Assembly: GCF_018271975.1 (NCBI RefSeq)
Contig: NZ_JAGUCN010000003.1
Location: 1-64,000, forward strand
Length of the DNA stretch: 64,000 nt
Origin: Carboxylicivirga mesophila
GTDB taxonomy: Bacteria; Bacteroidota; Bacteroidia; Bacteroidales; Marinilabiliaceae
Direction of reading: 5' to 3'
Positions 17,697-27,205 of the stretch are shown here, piece after piece. The first letter of the stretch is position 1. Each line of letters begins with the position of its first letter. The notes beneath the pieces are model-generated. The model was not told where the DNA came from. It searched no databases and saw only the letters and a program-made list of their open reading frames with translations. The translations under genes and the position numbers were made by a program.

Positions 17697-17713
17697 CATA
17701 GCCTCTCGCTATG
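17697..17713. terminator. Hairpin between convergent genes
   Basis: CATAGC (17697-17702) and GCTATG (17708-17713) form a 6-bp stem with loop CTCTC, followed after two bases by a GTTTTTG run. It may terminate the PliI-like gene. The stem has the same sequence as the centre of the MITE-like element at 16781-16796, so it could instead be a remnant of that element. Confidence 0.4.
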
Positions 17714-17759
17714 TCGTTTTTGATTAGGTCTCTGGCCTGCACATGCAAAATATTACTAC

Positions 17760-19298
17760 CTACCCTGCCCAACCCGAGCGGTCCAAACTCCGGTACTGAA
17801 CCGCCTCAGCCACATGATGGGCCTGTACGGTGTCACAGTCTTCCAAATCGGCTATGGTGCGGGCCACTTTTAAGATGCGGTCGTAGGCCCTGGCCGATAA
17901 ATCCAGCTTTTCCATGGCCGTCTTCAGGATGTTCATCCCCGTCTCGTCGGGCGTGGCATATCGGGCTAATTGCCGGCTGCTCATCTGCGCATTGCAATGC
18001 ACCTTTTCGTTATCCTTAAAGCGTTCCGACTGTAATTTGCGTGCTTTAATCACCCGCTCACGCACAGCTATGCTACTCTCCGATGGTGGTGCTTCGGCCA
18101 GCTTATTAAAGAGCACGGGCACTACCTCAATATGCAGGTCGATGCGGTCGAGCAAGGGGCCGGATATCTTACTCAAATACTTTTGCACCACGCCGGGGCT
18201 GCACACGCATTTCTTCTCGGGATGATTAAAGTAGCCGCAAGGGCACGGATTCATAGATGATACCAGCATAAAGCTGGCGGGGTAATCGATGGTAAAGCGG
18301 GCCCGTGAGATGCTGATGCGTCGGTCTTCCAGCGGTTGGCGCATCACCTCCAGTACGGTCCGTTTAAATTCGGGTAGTTCATCCAGAAACAGCACCCCGT
18401 TGTGCGACAGGGAAATCTCGCCCGGCTGTGGAAAGGAGCCACCGCCCACTAAGGCAACGTCGCTAATCGTGTGGTGTGGTGATCGAAATGGCCGTTGCGT
18501 AATTAATGCTGTGCCACTGCCGGTTTTACCAGCTACCGAATGTATTTTGGTGGTTTCCAGTGCTTCGTCTAAAGTAAGCGGCGGTAAAATACTGGCCAAG
18601 CGTTTGGCGAGCATGGATTTACCGGCTCCAGGCGGGCCAATCATGATCAGGTTATGACCACCGGCGGCAGCAATTTCCAGTGAGCGCTTTACACTTTCCT
18701 GTCCCTTCACATCAGAAAAATCGAAATCAACCAATTGTGTGCCTCGTTCAAATTCCTCTTCGGTATTGACCTTAACAGGCTCTGTATCCGAGTCATCTTC
18801 CAGAAAGCGAATCACCTGCTGTATGTTTTCAAAGCCATAGATGTCGATGTCGTTCACCACAGCGGCTTCACGTGCATTCTCAAGTGGCAGTATACAGCCT
18901 TTGAAGCCTTCCTCTTTAGCACGGATGGCCATTGGTAGAACGCCTTTTACCGGCTGCAGGCTGCCATCCAGCGATAGCTCGCCCATCATCATATAGTCAG
19001 CAAGTTTGTGATTCAAAATTTGTGAGGAGGCAGCCAGAATGCCTATGGCCAGCGGTAAATCATATGCAGCACCTTCTTTGCGGATATCGGCTGGGGCCAT
19101 GTTGATCACGATTTTATGACCGGGCCACTTGTAACCGCATACTTTCAGGGCGGAGTCTATGCGTTGATGGCTTTCTTTAACGGCGTTATCGGGCAGGCCC
19201 ACCAGGAAAAAGCGGATGCCTTTAGAGATGTTAACTTCAATAGTGATGGTGTAGGCGTCAATACCACTGACGGCTGAGCCAAAGGTTTTTACAAGCAT
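17760..19298 (-). CDS. comM: YifB/ComM family Mg-chelatase-like AAA+ ATPase
   Basis: A 512-residue protein. Residues 1-170 form the Lon-like ChlI N-terminal domain (KTFGSAVSGIDAYTITIEV at the start). The AAA+ core has Walker A GPPGAGKSM (221-229) and Walker B LFLDELPEF near 307-315, with an arginine finger region near 370. The C-terminal Mg_chelatase domain follows, with a zinc-like CPCGYF...CVC cluster near 350-365. ComM promotes branch migration when single-stranded DNA integrates during natural transformation. Presence suggests competence but does not prove it. The gene is convergent with the PliI-like gene. Confidence 0.92.
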   Translation of the reverse strand: MLVKTFGSAVSGIDAYTITIEVNISKGIRFFLVGLPDNAVKESHQRIDSALKVCGYKWPGHKIVINMAPADIRKEGAAYDLPLAIGILAASSQILNHKLADYMMMGELSLDGSLQPVKGVLPMAIRAKEEGFKGCILPLENAREAAVVNDIDIYGFENIQQVIRFLEDDSDTEPVKVNTEEEFERGTQLVDFDFSDVKGQESVKRSLEIAAAGGHNLIMIGPPGAGKSMLAKRLASILPPLTLDEALETTKIHSVAGKTGSGTALITQRPFRSPHHTISDVALVGGGSFPQPGEISLSHNGVLFLDELPEFKRTVLEVMRQPLEDRRISISRARFTIDYPASFMLVSSMNPCPCGYFNHPEKKCVCSPGVVQKYLSKISGPLLDRIDLHIEVVPVLFNKLAEAPPSESSIAVRERVIKARKLQSERFKDNEKVHCNAQMSSRQLARYATPDETGMNILKTAMEKLDLSARAYDRILKVARTIADLEDCDTVQAHHVAEAVQYRSLDRSGWAG

Positions 19299-19421
19299 GG
19301 TTAAAATATTTAACCGGAAGTTAGTTAAAAAATGCTTAACAGTATGCTTCTTGCGTAATAAGTTTTGACAGAGCGAAAAGTTTTAGGGCTTAATGCTGTG
19401 AATTTTCTGATTGAAGGTGAT

Positions 19422-20240
19422 TTAGTAGATGAAGCTATGCCCGCTCCCCGCGTATTGCACCTGCTTGGGGAAGGCCTCGGCGAAGCGCTCAAAGGCAACG
19501 TCTCCCGTGCAGTGGTTCAATAGCCATTGATTAACCTTGAAAGGACTCAAGCCATTGATTACATGCTCAATCTCCTCCTGGCTTCGACCATTCAGGTGAA
19601 GTCCACCGGCTACATAATTAAAAGTATTGCGGTGAAGGCGTTCACTGATGCTATGCAGGATGTTAACGATACCCGTATGGGCGCATCCACATAATACGCT
19701 GGGTTGTATTTTTTCAGTAGTTACCAGTATGAGCTCATCATCAAATTGGTCTGGCGTGTATTGATTCCCGTTTTTAACAACCAGCCGTTCGTTGATGGCT
19801 TCATAGCCAGGCTGAGGTTTTATGTTGCAAAGTATATGCGTACCATCGGGCAATCGCAGATCTTCATCTATTATCATGAAGCGTTGCGCATCAATTCCAG
19901 ATTGATCACGCCAGGGAATGCCATTTTCTTTAATCATGCTACTCGACCTGGAGAAGCGTTCCTTGAAGGCATGCTTATGTATAATCACTCTGGCTTTATT
20001 GTTAAGGCGGAGAAAAGCAGGCAGTCCACCTGTATGGTCATAGTGGCCGTGACTGAGAACCACGTAGTCGATAGACAACAGGTCAATGCCCAGCTTTTTG
20101 GCATTGAAAAGAAACTTATCCGATTGACCGGTGTCGAACAGGATATTGAGTTCATCAGTTTCCAACAGAAATGATAAACCGTGTTCGCATTTCAATTGCT
20201 TCTGGCTCTGCTTATTGTCAACTAGTATGGTGAGTTTCAT
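19422..20240 (-). CDS. MBL-fold metallo-hydrolase (COG1237-like)
   Basis: A 272-residue metallo-beta-lactamase-fold protein. The metal motif is LSHGHYDHTGG near residues 65-75, and DTGQSDKF near 40 and CGCAHTGIVN near 195 supply further ligands. The pattern matches the COG1237 group, which includes proteins related to the methanopterin enzyme dihydropterin-ribofuranosylaminobenzene phosphate synthase, though bacterial members lack a proven function. The start at 20240 (MKLTILVDN) is chosen because the sixteen residues before it in the longer frame are unlike the family. It is divergent from priA. Confidence 0.82.
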   Translation of the reverse strand: MKLTILVDNKQSQKQLKCEHGLSFLLETDELNILFDTGQSDKFLFNAKKLGIDLLSIDYVVLSHGHYDHTGGLPAFLRLNNKARVIIHKHAFKERFSRSSSMIKENGIPWRDQSGIDAQRFMIIDEDLRLPDGTHILCNIKPQPGYEAINERLVVKNGNQYTPDQFDDELILVTTEKIQPSVLCGCAHTGIVNILHSISERLHRNTFNYVAGGLHLNGRSQEEIEHVINGLSPFKVNQWLLNHCTGDVAFERFAEAFPKQVQYAGSGHSFIY

Positions 20241-20428
20241 GACGCTATAGATAAGAGCACTAAGGTAATGAGTAGAATTGTAAATCAAAGGAAAGGAGCC
20301 GTTAGAAAAATCCCGCCATGTGAGGACGATTATTTTCAGGCGAGGTCGTCATGAAATAGTAGACTGTTGTGCCTCCTGTCTTCAAACTAACCAACTTATA
20401 TCTATCTTTACACCCTTAATTCAGATTC

Positions 20429-22900
20429 ATGAGTACAAAGCCGCTTTTTGCCGATATTATATTACCTGTGCCTTTGCCACGACTGTTTACCTACGAGGTG
20501 CCCGATGATTTGGCGCACCTGGCAACGGTTGGGAACCGTGTGGCGGTGCCTTTCGGTAAAAAGAAGATGTACTCAGGTGTTATTTGTCTGCTGCATCACA
20601 ACAAGCCGGAGGAATATGAAACAAAGCCCATCGTATCGGTGCTGGATGAGGAGCCCCTTGTCAATGCCTATCAGCTGAAGTTCTGGAACTGGCTGGCTGA
20701 TTACTACCAGTGCACCCTGGGTGAAGTGTATAAGGCTGCTTTGCCCTCGGGGCTGAAGATGGAGAGCGAGACGCGTATCATCTACAACACCGAATTTGTA
20801 GCTGAGTCGCCTTTATCGGATAAGGAAAACCAGGTACTGGATATCATTGCCGGTAAAAAGGTATGCTCCATCAATGATGTGAATCAACAGAGCGGGCTCA
20901 AGAATAGTCTGCCAGTGATAAAGCGATTGCTGGAATACAATGCCGTGTTTGTGAATGAACACCTGAAGGAGAGCTATAAAGCCAAGACCGAAAAAGTGAT
21001 ATCGCTACATCCCAAATGCCAGTCGGAAGATGCACTGCAGCTGGTGTTTGATAAGCTATCGCGGGCACCCAAACAGCAGGAGCTGTTGATGACATTTATG
21101 TCAATGGTGGGCGGATTAACCGGTGCCATTACCAATGAGAGTGTTGCGAAGCCTGAGTTGCTCAAAAAGGCCAATGCCAGCCAGGCAGCCATCAGGGAGC
21201 TTTGTAATAAGGAGATTTTCCTGGAGCAGGAGCGGGCCATTGACCGGCTCGACCTGGACGATAAGGCAGTGAAGCAGGCCAATCAGTTAAGTGAGGTGCA
21301 GCAAACTGCTTACGATGAGATACAAACCAGTTTTCAAACGCACGACGTCACTTTGCTGCATGGTGTTACTTCGGGCGGTAAAACCGAGATATACATTCAC
21401 CTGATAGAGGAACAGCTGATGCAGGGCAAACAGGTGCTGTATCTGTTGCCAGAGATTGCATTAACCACACAGATTACTTCACGCCTCCAAAAACATTTTG
21501 GCAATAAGATGGGCATTTACCATAGTAAGTTTGCCGATGCCGAACGCGTGGAGATATGGAATAACCTGTTGCAACAAAAGAATTACCAGCTGATAGTTGG
21601 GGTGCGTTCATCGGTGTTTCTGCCCTTCTCTAACCTGGGCCTTATTATTGTTGACGAGGAGCACGAAAATACTTACAAGCAGTTTGACCCGGCGCCACGC
21701 TATCATGCGCGCGATGCCGCCATAGTGTTGGCCAGCCTGTTTGGTGCCAAAACATTACTGGGCACCGCCACACCATCCATTGAATCGTATTTCAATGCAC
21801 AGCAGGGGAAATATGCCCTGGTGGAGCTGCTGCAACGCTTTGAAGGGATTAAGATGCCGGAAATAGTGGCTGTTGATGTGCGCGAGGCCAAACGCAAAAA
21901 GCAGATGAGCTCGCATTTTACCCCTATGCTGCTCGAAAAGATGGATGAGGCCTTGAAAAATGGCGAACAGGTCATCCTGTTTCAGAATCGCAGGGGCTTT
22001 AGTCCGTTTATTGAATGCGGGCAGTGTGCCTGGGTGGCCAAATGTGTCAACTGCGATGTGTCCATGACCTACCACAAACACCTCAATCAGTTGGTGTGTC
22101 ATTATTGCAACCATAGTATGCAGCTGCCAACAGTGTGTCCGGCCTGCCATAGTCCGGCTATTGAAACGCGTGGCTTTGGCACCGAAAAGATTGAGGAGGA
22201 GATGAGCCTGCTCTATCCCGACCATAAGGTGGCACGCATGGATTTGGATACCACCCGCAGCAAATCGGGCTACGACAAGCTGATTAAGAAGTTCGAAGAT
22301 GGCGAAGTACATATTCTCATTGGTACCCAAATGATTTCGAAGGGGCTGGACTTTGATAATGTGAGCGTAGTGGGCATCCTCAATGCCGACAACATGCTTA
22401 ACTATCCCGATTTCAGGGCCTTTGAGCGTAGCTACCAGCTTATGACACAGGTGAGTGGCCGGGCCGGCCGCAAGAATAAGCAGGGACTGGTGGTGTTACA
22501 AACATCCAATCCCAAGCATCCCGTGATTATGGACGTCATCAACCATAATTTTCTCAACCATTACAACGGCCAGCTGGAGGAGCGGCAGCTGTTTAAATAT
22601 CCGCCCTACTACCGGCTGATTAACATCACTATAAAGCACAAAGAGCAGGCCGTAACCAATAGGGCAGCTCATTTGCTGGCCGAACAGTTGCGCGTGGTAT
22701 TTGGCAATCGGGTGCTGGGTCCGCAGGCACCGGTTATTAATCGTATTCAGAACCTGTACATTAAAAAGATACTGATTAAGATGGAGAAGAAAGCGTCACC
22801 CACAAAAGTGAAACACCTGATGCGCGAAGCCATCTTTAGCCTCCAGGCTCAGCAGGCCTTTCGTTATGTGACGTTCCAGATTGATGTGGACCCAGCCTAG
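20429..22900 (+). CDS. priA: Primosomal replication protein N' (PriA helicase)
   Basis: An 823-residue PriA that restarts stalled replication forks. The N-terminal 3'-DNA-binding domain starts ADIILPVPLPRLFTYEVP. The helicase core has Walker A HGVTSGGKT (311-319) and a DEEH box (VDEEHENTYK) near 410. A zinc-binding insertion follows, with paired CxxC motifs (CGQCAW, CVNC, CHYC, CPAC) near 530-575. Motif VI is QVSGRAGR near 672. All expected parts are present. It may be transcribed from a -7-like TATCTTTA about 20 bases upstream (weak). A two-sided terminator at 22971 closes the gene. Confidence 0.96.
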   Translation: MSTKPLFADIILPVPLPRLFTYEVPDDLAHLATVGNRVAVPFGKKKMYSGVICLLHHNKPEEYETKPIVSVLDEEPLVNAYQLKFWNWLADYYQCTLGEVYKAALPSGLKMESETRIIYNTEFVAESPLSDKENQVLDIIAGKKVCSINDVNQQSGLKNSLPVIKRLLEYNAVFVNEHLKESYKAKTEKVISLHPKCQSEDALQLVFDKLSRAPKQQELLMTFMSMVGGLTGAITNESVAKPELLKKANASQAAIRELCNKEIFLEQERAIDRLDLDDKAVKQANQLSEVQQTAYDEIQTSFQTHDVTLLHGVTSGGKTEIYIHLIEEQLMQGKQVLYLLPEIALTTQITSRLQKHFGNKMGIYHSKFADAERVEIWNNLLQQKNYQLIVGVRSSVFLPFSNLGLIIVDEEHENTYKQFDPAPRYHARDAAIVLASLFGAKTLLGTATPSIESYFNAQQGKYALVELLQRFEGIKMPEIVAVDVREAKRKKQMSSHFTPMLLEKMDEALKNGEQVILFQNRRGFSPFIECGQCAWVAKCVNCDVSMTYHKHLNQLVCHYCNHSMQLPTVCPACHSPAIETRGFGTEKIEEEMSLLYPDHKVARMDLDTTRSKSGYDKLIKKFEDGEVHILIGTQMISKGLDFDNVSVVGILNADNMLNYPDFRAFERSYQLMTQVSGRAGRKNKQGLVVLQTSNPKHPVIMDVINHNFLNHYNGQLEERQLFKYPPYYRLINITIKHKEQAVTNRAAHLLAEQLRVVFGNRVLGPQAPVINRIQNLYIKKILIKMEKKASPTKVKHLMREAIFSLQAQQAFRYVTFQIDVDPA

Positions 22901-22970
22901 GATTAACAGAGGCAATAATTTGGATGATGTTTTGTTGCCTATCGATAGTGCATATCATCTTATTGTAACA

Positions 22971-22998
22971 AAAAAGCCCTCCATAGGGAAAGCTTTTT
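22971..22998. terminator. Bidirectional terminator between priA and hemN
   Basis: AAAAAGC (22971-22977) pairs with GCTTTTT (22992-22998), with an inner CCCT/AGGG pair. A T-run follows on either strand. The position between two convergent genes fits a shared intrinsic terminator. Confidence 0.7.
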
Positions 22999-23053
22999 GT
23001 AGGTGTTAATAATATTTTACCTTGAATAGTTGATAGCTATACAAAACAAGTAT

Positions 23054-24436
23054 TTAAACAGTTTTTGAGTATTGCCCTTTTCCCTGCTTAAGGGCGGGAT
23101 CAAAAGCCATGGCAATATTACGAATCACATAACGGCCCTGGCCAATTACAGTGAAAGCATCGTTTTCAATCGTCAGCAAACCATCATCAATGAACGATTG
23201 CACCTTCTCCTCAGCAAACTCAACTGCCGCATAGACCTCATCCGTTTCAACCGAAAAATCAGCAGCAATCTGCCTGAAATCAGCGTAATAATTACACATC
23301 AACTCATTGATTACCTGACGAACGATCTGCTCCTTCTGATTCAGGCGATAGCCCCGCACCACGGCACGGCCATCTGCTTCCACACGCTCCATGTATTTCT
23401 TAATGGTTTTTTCGTTCTGGCTATAAGCATTGAACAGCTGGCTGATGCTCGAGGTACCAAAACCATAAACCTGTCCTGTTGTTTCACGGGTACAATACCC
23501 CTGGAAGTTACGATGCAGCTTCTTCTGTTCCAAGGCAATGGCAAACTCATCATCGGGCTTGGCAAAGTGGTCCATACCGATGGCCACATAACCAGCTTCA
23601 ATCGCCATGTTGTAGGCATCCTCCAGCATGGTTATCTTCTCATCAGGTGTTGGCAGGCCATACTGCTCGAGCATGCGCTGACGTGAAATCACCTGCGGAA
23701 TATGCGCATAAGAGAAGGTCACGAGACGATCTGGATTAGCCGCTAAGGCCTCTGCTACTGTTTCTCGGAAACTCTCCTGTGTCTGGAAGGGCAGACCATA
23801 CACGAGATCGATGTTAATACCTGAGAAGCCAACCTTTTTGAGATAGGCAATCATCTCCCCAACAGGCACCTTAGCCGGACGACGGTTAATGGCTGTCAAG
23901 ACTTCCTTCTTAAAATCCTGAACACCCAGACTGATTCGGTTAAAGCCCATGTCGCGTAACTCATCCACCATATTGAAATCCAGATAGGCCGGACTACATT
24001 CCATGGCCATCTCATATTCATCGGCAAAGTTAAAGTTGGCCTTGATGGTATCTGTTACTCTACGAATCAGTTTCGCCGATATGGCATTTGGCGTACCACC
24101 GCCCCAGTGCACCTGGGTCAGTTTCCGGTCTTTCGACACGTCTTTCGATACCAGCTCAATCTCTTTTATCAACACATCGATGTACTTTTCGATGGTACTC
24201 TGCCCCATGCCTGTGTAGGTGGTGCAGCCACAGAATGTACAAAGCTGCGGACAAAACGGAATATGCACGTATACTGATACATTTTCAGGCGTTTCGTCAT
24301 TTGATAGAATCACACTCTCCTTGTAATTCTCATTCCCATACTCCTCATGGAAAAATGTGGCGGGCGGATAACTTGTGTATCGGGGCCCGGCTATATTATA
24401 TTTTTCCAGCAGATTTCTATCAAATTGTAATTTCAT
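23054..24436 (-). CDS. hemN: Oxygen-independent coproporphyrinogen III dehydrogenase
   Basis: A 460-residue radical-SAM enzyme that decarboxylates two propionates of coproporphyrinogen III to give protoporphyrinogen IX without oxygen. The cluster motif is HIPFCPQLCTFCGC (near residues 60-73), the CxxxCxxC pattern with the extra cysteine typical of HemN. The GGGTPN SAM segment follows near 107-112, and the C-terminal HemN domain is present. Start at 24436 (MKLQFDRNLL) is chosen; the longer frame adds twelve residues unlike the family. It is the last gene of the hemA-to-hemN series and the only coproporphyrinogen oxidase in the window. Confidence 0.95.
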   Translation of the reverse strand: MKLQFDRNLLEKYNIAGPRYTSYPPATFFHEEYGNENYKESVILSNDETPENVSVYVHIPFCPQLCTFCGCTTYTGMGQSTIEKYIDVLIKEIELVSKDVSKDRKLTQVHWGGGTPNAISAKLIRRVTDTIKANFNFADEYEMAMECSPAYLDFNMVDELRDMGFNRISLGVQDFKKEVLTAINRRPAKVPVGEMIAYLKKVGFSGINIDLVYGLPFQTQESFRETVAEALAANPDRLVTFSYAHIPQVISRQRMLEQYGLPTPDEKITMLEDAYNMAIEAGYVAIGMDHFAKPDDEFAIALEQKKLHRNFQGYCTRETTGQVYGFGTSSISQLFNAYSQNEKTIKKYMERVEADGRAVVRGYRLNQKEQIVRQVINELMCNYYADFRQIAADFSVETDEVYAAVEFAEEKVQSFIDDGLLTIENDAFTVIGQGRYVIRNIAMAFDPALKQGKGQYSKTV

Positions 24437-24526
24437 AATATTTAGTTTCAAATAGTCCGACAAACATATCAAGGCTGATTGACAACCTCAATACCTAAAC
24501 AATGCGTAGCTGAGAGAGTTCAAAAA

Positions 24527-24562
24527 AAGCCAATAGCTAATGGCCGATGGCTAACAGCTTAT
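24527..24562. repeat. Short AGCTA-type heptad repeat downstream of hemE
   Basis: A run of overlapping words (CAATAGCTAATGG, CGATGGCTAACAGC) made of ~7-base variants around GCTA, ending at the hemE stop region. A related run, sharing GCCGATGGCT in the opposite orientation, lies at 27168-27203 next to the hemB stop. Confidence 0.45.
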
Positions 24563-25593
24563 TGCCTTCCCCAGTCAACCGATTTCACCCAGTCAATTAC
24601 AAACTGAACGTTCTCAACAGGCAAATCAGGCAGGATACCATGGCCCAGGTTAAAAATCCACTTTTGATTTTCACGTCCAAAAGGCAAATAGGTTTCGTTC
24701 AGCACTTTCTCAATCTCTGGCTGCGGGGCATACAACAAGCGTGGATCCAGATTCCCCTGCAAACCTACTTCAGGGTCAACAATATCGCGTGCATGCTGAA
24801 GGCTCATTCGCCAGTCTATTCCTACAAAGTCGGCTACATCCTTATCAATGGCCTTGATGCCATTCCCTAAATCTTTCGGGAAATAGATGGTTGGCACCCC
24901 TTTGTCGCGCACTGCATTCAAGATTTTCTTCGATGCCGGTAAAAACAGCTCCAGGTACAGGTCCTCTGGTAACAAACCACCATAGGTTTCAAATAGCTGG
25001 AAAGCTTCCACGCCATGTTCAGCTTGTGTCAGAGCATATTCAATAGACACCTCAGCAAGCGCATCAATGATTTTCTTGCTTGTTTTACGGTCTTTATAAA
25101 GAAATTCCGTGGCATTTTTAAAGGTAATATCCCGAACATTATCGCGGAACATAAAGCAGAATGTAGTCAGCAAGCCACCACAAAAACCGATAAGCGGCTT
25201 TCCTTCGGGACGTGTCTCAATGATTTTATCAATGGCTGCATATACATGATCCAGCTTGCTCATATCTTTCTTGAGCTGGCTCACCGGATCGGCAAATGTA
25301 TGTAATGGGGCGCCAAATTCGGGTCCGGCTTCGGTAAACTTCAGTGCCATACCCAAGGCTTCGGGCACCACCAGGATATCGGAGAACAAAATAGCCGCGT
25401 CAACACCCAAATCATAAATAGGCATTAGAGTTACTTCTGCAGCCAACTTTGGATCTTCCATCAGCTCCGAGAAAGTATAGTTTTCCTTTAAGGCGCGATA
25501 ATTAGGCAGTACACGCCCAGCCTGGCGCATAAACCACACCGGCGGTCGCTCTGTGTTCTTTCCGTGTATTGTATCTAAAAAAATATTATTCAT
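24559..25593 (-). CDS. hemE: Uroporphyrinogen decarboxylase
   Basis: A 344-residue HemE that converts uroporphyrinogen III to coproporphyrinogen III. The substrate signature PVWFMRQAGRVLPNYR lies near residues 18-33 with the conserved arginines, and the FSDILVVPEALGM segment with the catalytic aspartate lies near 75-87. The C-terminal LGHGILPDLPVENV matches the family end. Start 25593 (MNNIFLDTI) fits the family; the longer frame would run through the repeat upstream. A 192-base gap with a branched repeat separates it from hemL. Confidence 0.96.
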   Translation of the reverse strand: MNNIFLDTIHGKNTERPPVWFMRQAGRVLPNYRALKENYTFSELMEDPKLAAEVTLMPIYDLGVDAAILFSDILVVPEALGMALKFTEAGPEFGAPLHTFADPVSQLKKDMSKLDHVYAAIDKIIETRPEGKPLIGFCGGLLTTFCFMFRDNVRDITFKNATEFLYKDRKTSKKIIDALAEVSIEYALTQAEHGVEAFQLFETYGGLLPEDLYLELFLPASKKILNAVRDKGVPTIYFPKDLGNGIKAIDKDVADFVGIDWRMSLQHARDIVDPEVGLQGNLDPRLLYAPQPEIEKVLNETYLPFGRENQKWIFNLGHGILPDLPVENVQFVIDWVKSVDWGRQ

Positions 25594-25655
25594 CTTAATT
25601 AGTGCTAGGTGCGCAGTGCACAGTCTTAAGTCTTGTTTACAGGATAACCTTTGTA

Positions 25656-25745
25656 ATTCCCCCTCTCCCTTCGGGCTTCTCCCTGGGGGAGAATTCAACT
25701 AACAATCTTCCCCTTGGGGAAGTGCCGTAGGGCGATGGGGGTTCC
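25656..25745. repeat. Branched REP-like inverted repeat between hemL and hemE
   Basis: An outer imperfect stem joins CCCCCTCTCCCTTCGGGC (from 25659) with GCCGTAGGGCGATGGGGG (to about 25741). It encloses two perfect hairpins: TTCTCCC/GGGAGAA at 25677-25693 (loop TGG) and CTTCCCC/GGGGAAG at 25707-25722 (loop TT). The whole could fold as a three-way junction. It is transcribed if the hem genes form one mRNA. Similar architecture occurs at 61510-61638. Confidence 0.65.
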
Positions 25746-25785
25746 TGCTCATAATTAACTTAACACTGAACATCGGGCACTATTA

Positions 25786-27078
25786 TTACTTTATTGCTTC
25801 TAAAGCTTTACGATTCCCCTTAATCAGCTTCTCTAGATCCTTTTCGGTATGCGCCATGGAGATAAACAAACACTCGTATTGTGAAGGTGCGATGTATAAG
25901 CCGCTTTCTACTGCTTGTTTGAAATAGGCCGCATACTTAGTTGTATCTGAAGTCATTGCTTCATCAAACGATGTTACCTGTTTACTATCAGTAAAGAAAG
26001 CTGTCATCATCGAACCAACGCGGTTGAGCACCACATTCATGCCTAAATCCTCAGCATTCTGACGCAGTCCTGCCGCTACAAAAGCGGCTTTACGTTCCAG
26101 ATCTTCGTAGGCATTTGGCGTTTCATCCAGCTTTTTAAGTGCTGTTAGCCCGGCAGCCATTGCCAATGGATTACCCGACAATGTGCCTGCCTGATAAACC
26201 GGCCCAATAGGCGCCAGCATGTCCATAATCTCTTTGCGCCCACCGTAAGCACCAACCGGCAAACCACCTCCAATAATCTTACCCATGGTGGTTAAATCAG
26301 GCATCACATTGAAATACTCCTGTGCACCACCTTTAGCCAAACGAAAACCGGTAATTACCTCATCGAAAATCAACAGGGCGCCATTATCACAGGTAAGCTC
26401 ACGCAAGCCCTGCAGGAAACCTTCTGCAGGTGGCACAACACCCATATTACCGGCTACCGGCTCAACAATTACCGCTGCAATCTGGTCTTTATGCTTATCA
26501 AACAGTTGTTTTACCGAGTCTAGGTTATTGTAATCAGCTGTCAAGGTATCTTTAGCGGTACTTTTGGTTACGCCAGGACTATCGGGTAAACCTAAAGTGA
26601 TGGCTCCAGAACCGGCTTTAATCAAAAAGCTATCGCCATGACCATGGTAACAACCTGCAAATTTGATAATCAACTCACGCTTGGTATAACCACGTGCCAA
26701 ACGGATAGCACTCATAGTTGCTTCGGTACCTGAGTTAACCATACGTACTTTTTCAATGGACGGCACCATCTTGACGATTTGCTCAGCCATTTCTGTTTCA
26801 ATCAGTGTGGGCGCACCATAGCTGGTTCCTTTGGCAGCTGCATTGGCAACTGCTTCCAGTACCTCGTCATGTGCATGGCCCAAAATGAGCGGTCCCCACG
26901 AGGCGACAAAGTCGGTATACTCATTGCCATCGATATCCCACACGGTTGTTCCTTTGGCTTTATCGATAAAAATTGGTTCGATGCCTACACTCTTAAATGC
27001 ACGCACCGGTGAATTAACACCACCGGGAATAACTTCCTGTGCTTTCTGAAAGGCGTTTTTGCTATTATTGTTGTTCAT
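25786..27078 (-). CDS. hemL: Glutamate-1-semialdehyde 2,1-aminomutase
   Basis: A 430-residue PLP enzyme of aminotransferase class III, forming 5-aminolevulinate from glutamate-1-semialdehyde. The N-terminus [17 protein letters not shown] is the family signature, [16 protein letters not shown] near 118-133 binds the cofactor phosphate, and the Schiff-base lysine lies in [19 protein letters not shown] near 265. With HemA it forms the C5 route to aminolevulinate. It lies between hemB and hemE on the minus strand. Confidence 0.96.
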   Translation of the reverse strand: MNNNNSKNAFQKAQEVIPGGVNSPVRAFKSVGIEPIFIDKAKGTTVWDIDGNEYTDFVASWGPLILGHAHDEVLEAVANAAAKGTSYGAPTLIETEMAEQIVKMVPSIEKVRMVNSGTEATMSAIRLARGYTKRELIIKFAGCYHGHGDSFLIKAGSGAITLGLPDSPGVTKSTAKDTLTADYNNLDSVKQLFDKHKDQIAAVIVEPVAGNMGVVPPAEGFLQGLRELTCDNGALLIFDEVITGFRLAKGGAQEYFNVMPDLTTMGKIIGGGLPVGAYGGRKEIMDMLAPIGPVYQAGTLSGNPLAMAAGLTALKKLDETPNAYEDLERKAAFVAAGLRQNAEDLGMNVVLNRVGSMMTAFFTDSKQVTSFDEAMTSDTTKYAAYFKQAVESGLYIAPSQYECLFISMAHTEKDLEKLIKGNRKALEAIK

Positions 27079-27167
27079 TATTTTTAAGTATCAAAGTTTA
27101 TCCCGAGTAGCGGGAATATAAGACATAAGAGTCAAGCCGATTGACCAAATGCCCAGACAATATTTTA

Positions 27168-27203
27168 ATAGCTATCAGCTATTAGCTAACAGCCATCGGC
27201 TTA
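27168..27203. repeat. Short AGCTA-type heptad repeat downstream of hemB
   Basis: Tandem variants AGCTATC-AGCTATT-AGCTAAC-AGCCATC with a 7-base period end against the hemB stop codon. The same words occur in the opposite orientation near 24527-24562. Confidence 0.5.
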
Positions 27204-27205
27204 TT

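Noticed and set aside
23072-23686. 204-residue frame on the plus strand
   Set aside because: Antisense to hemN and without domain character.
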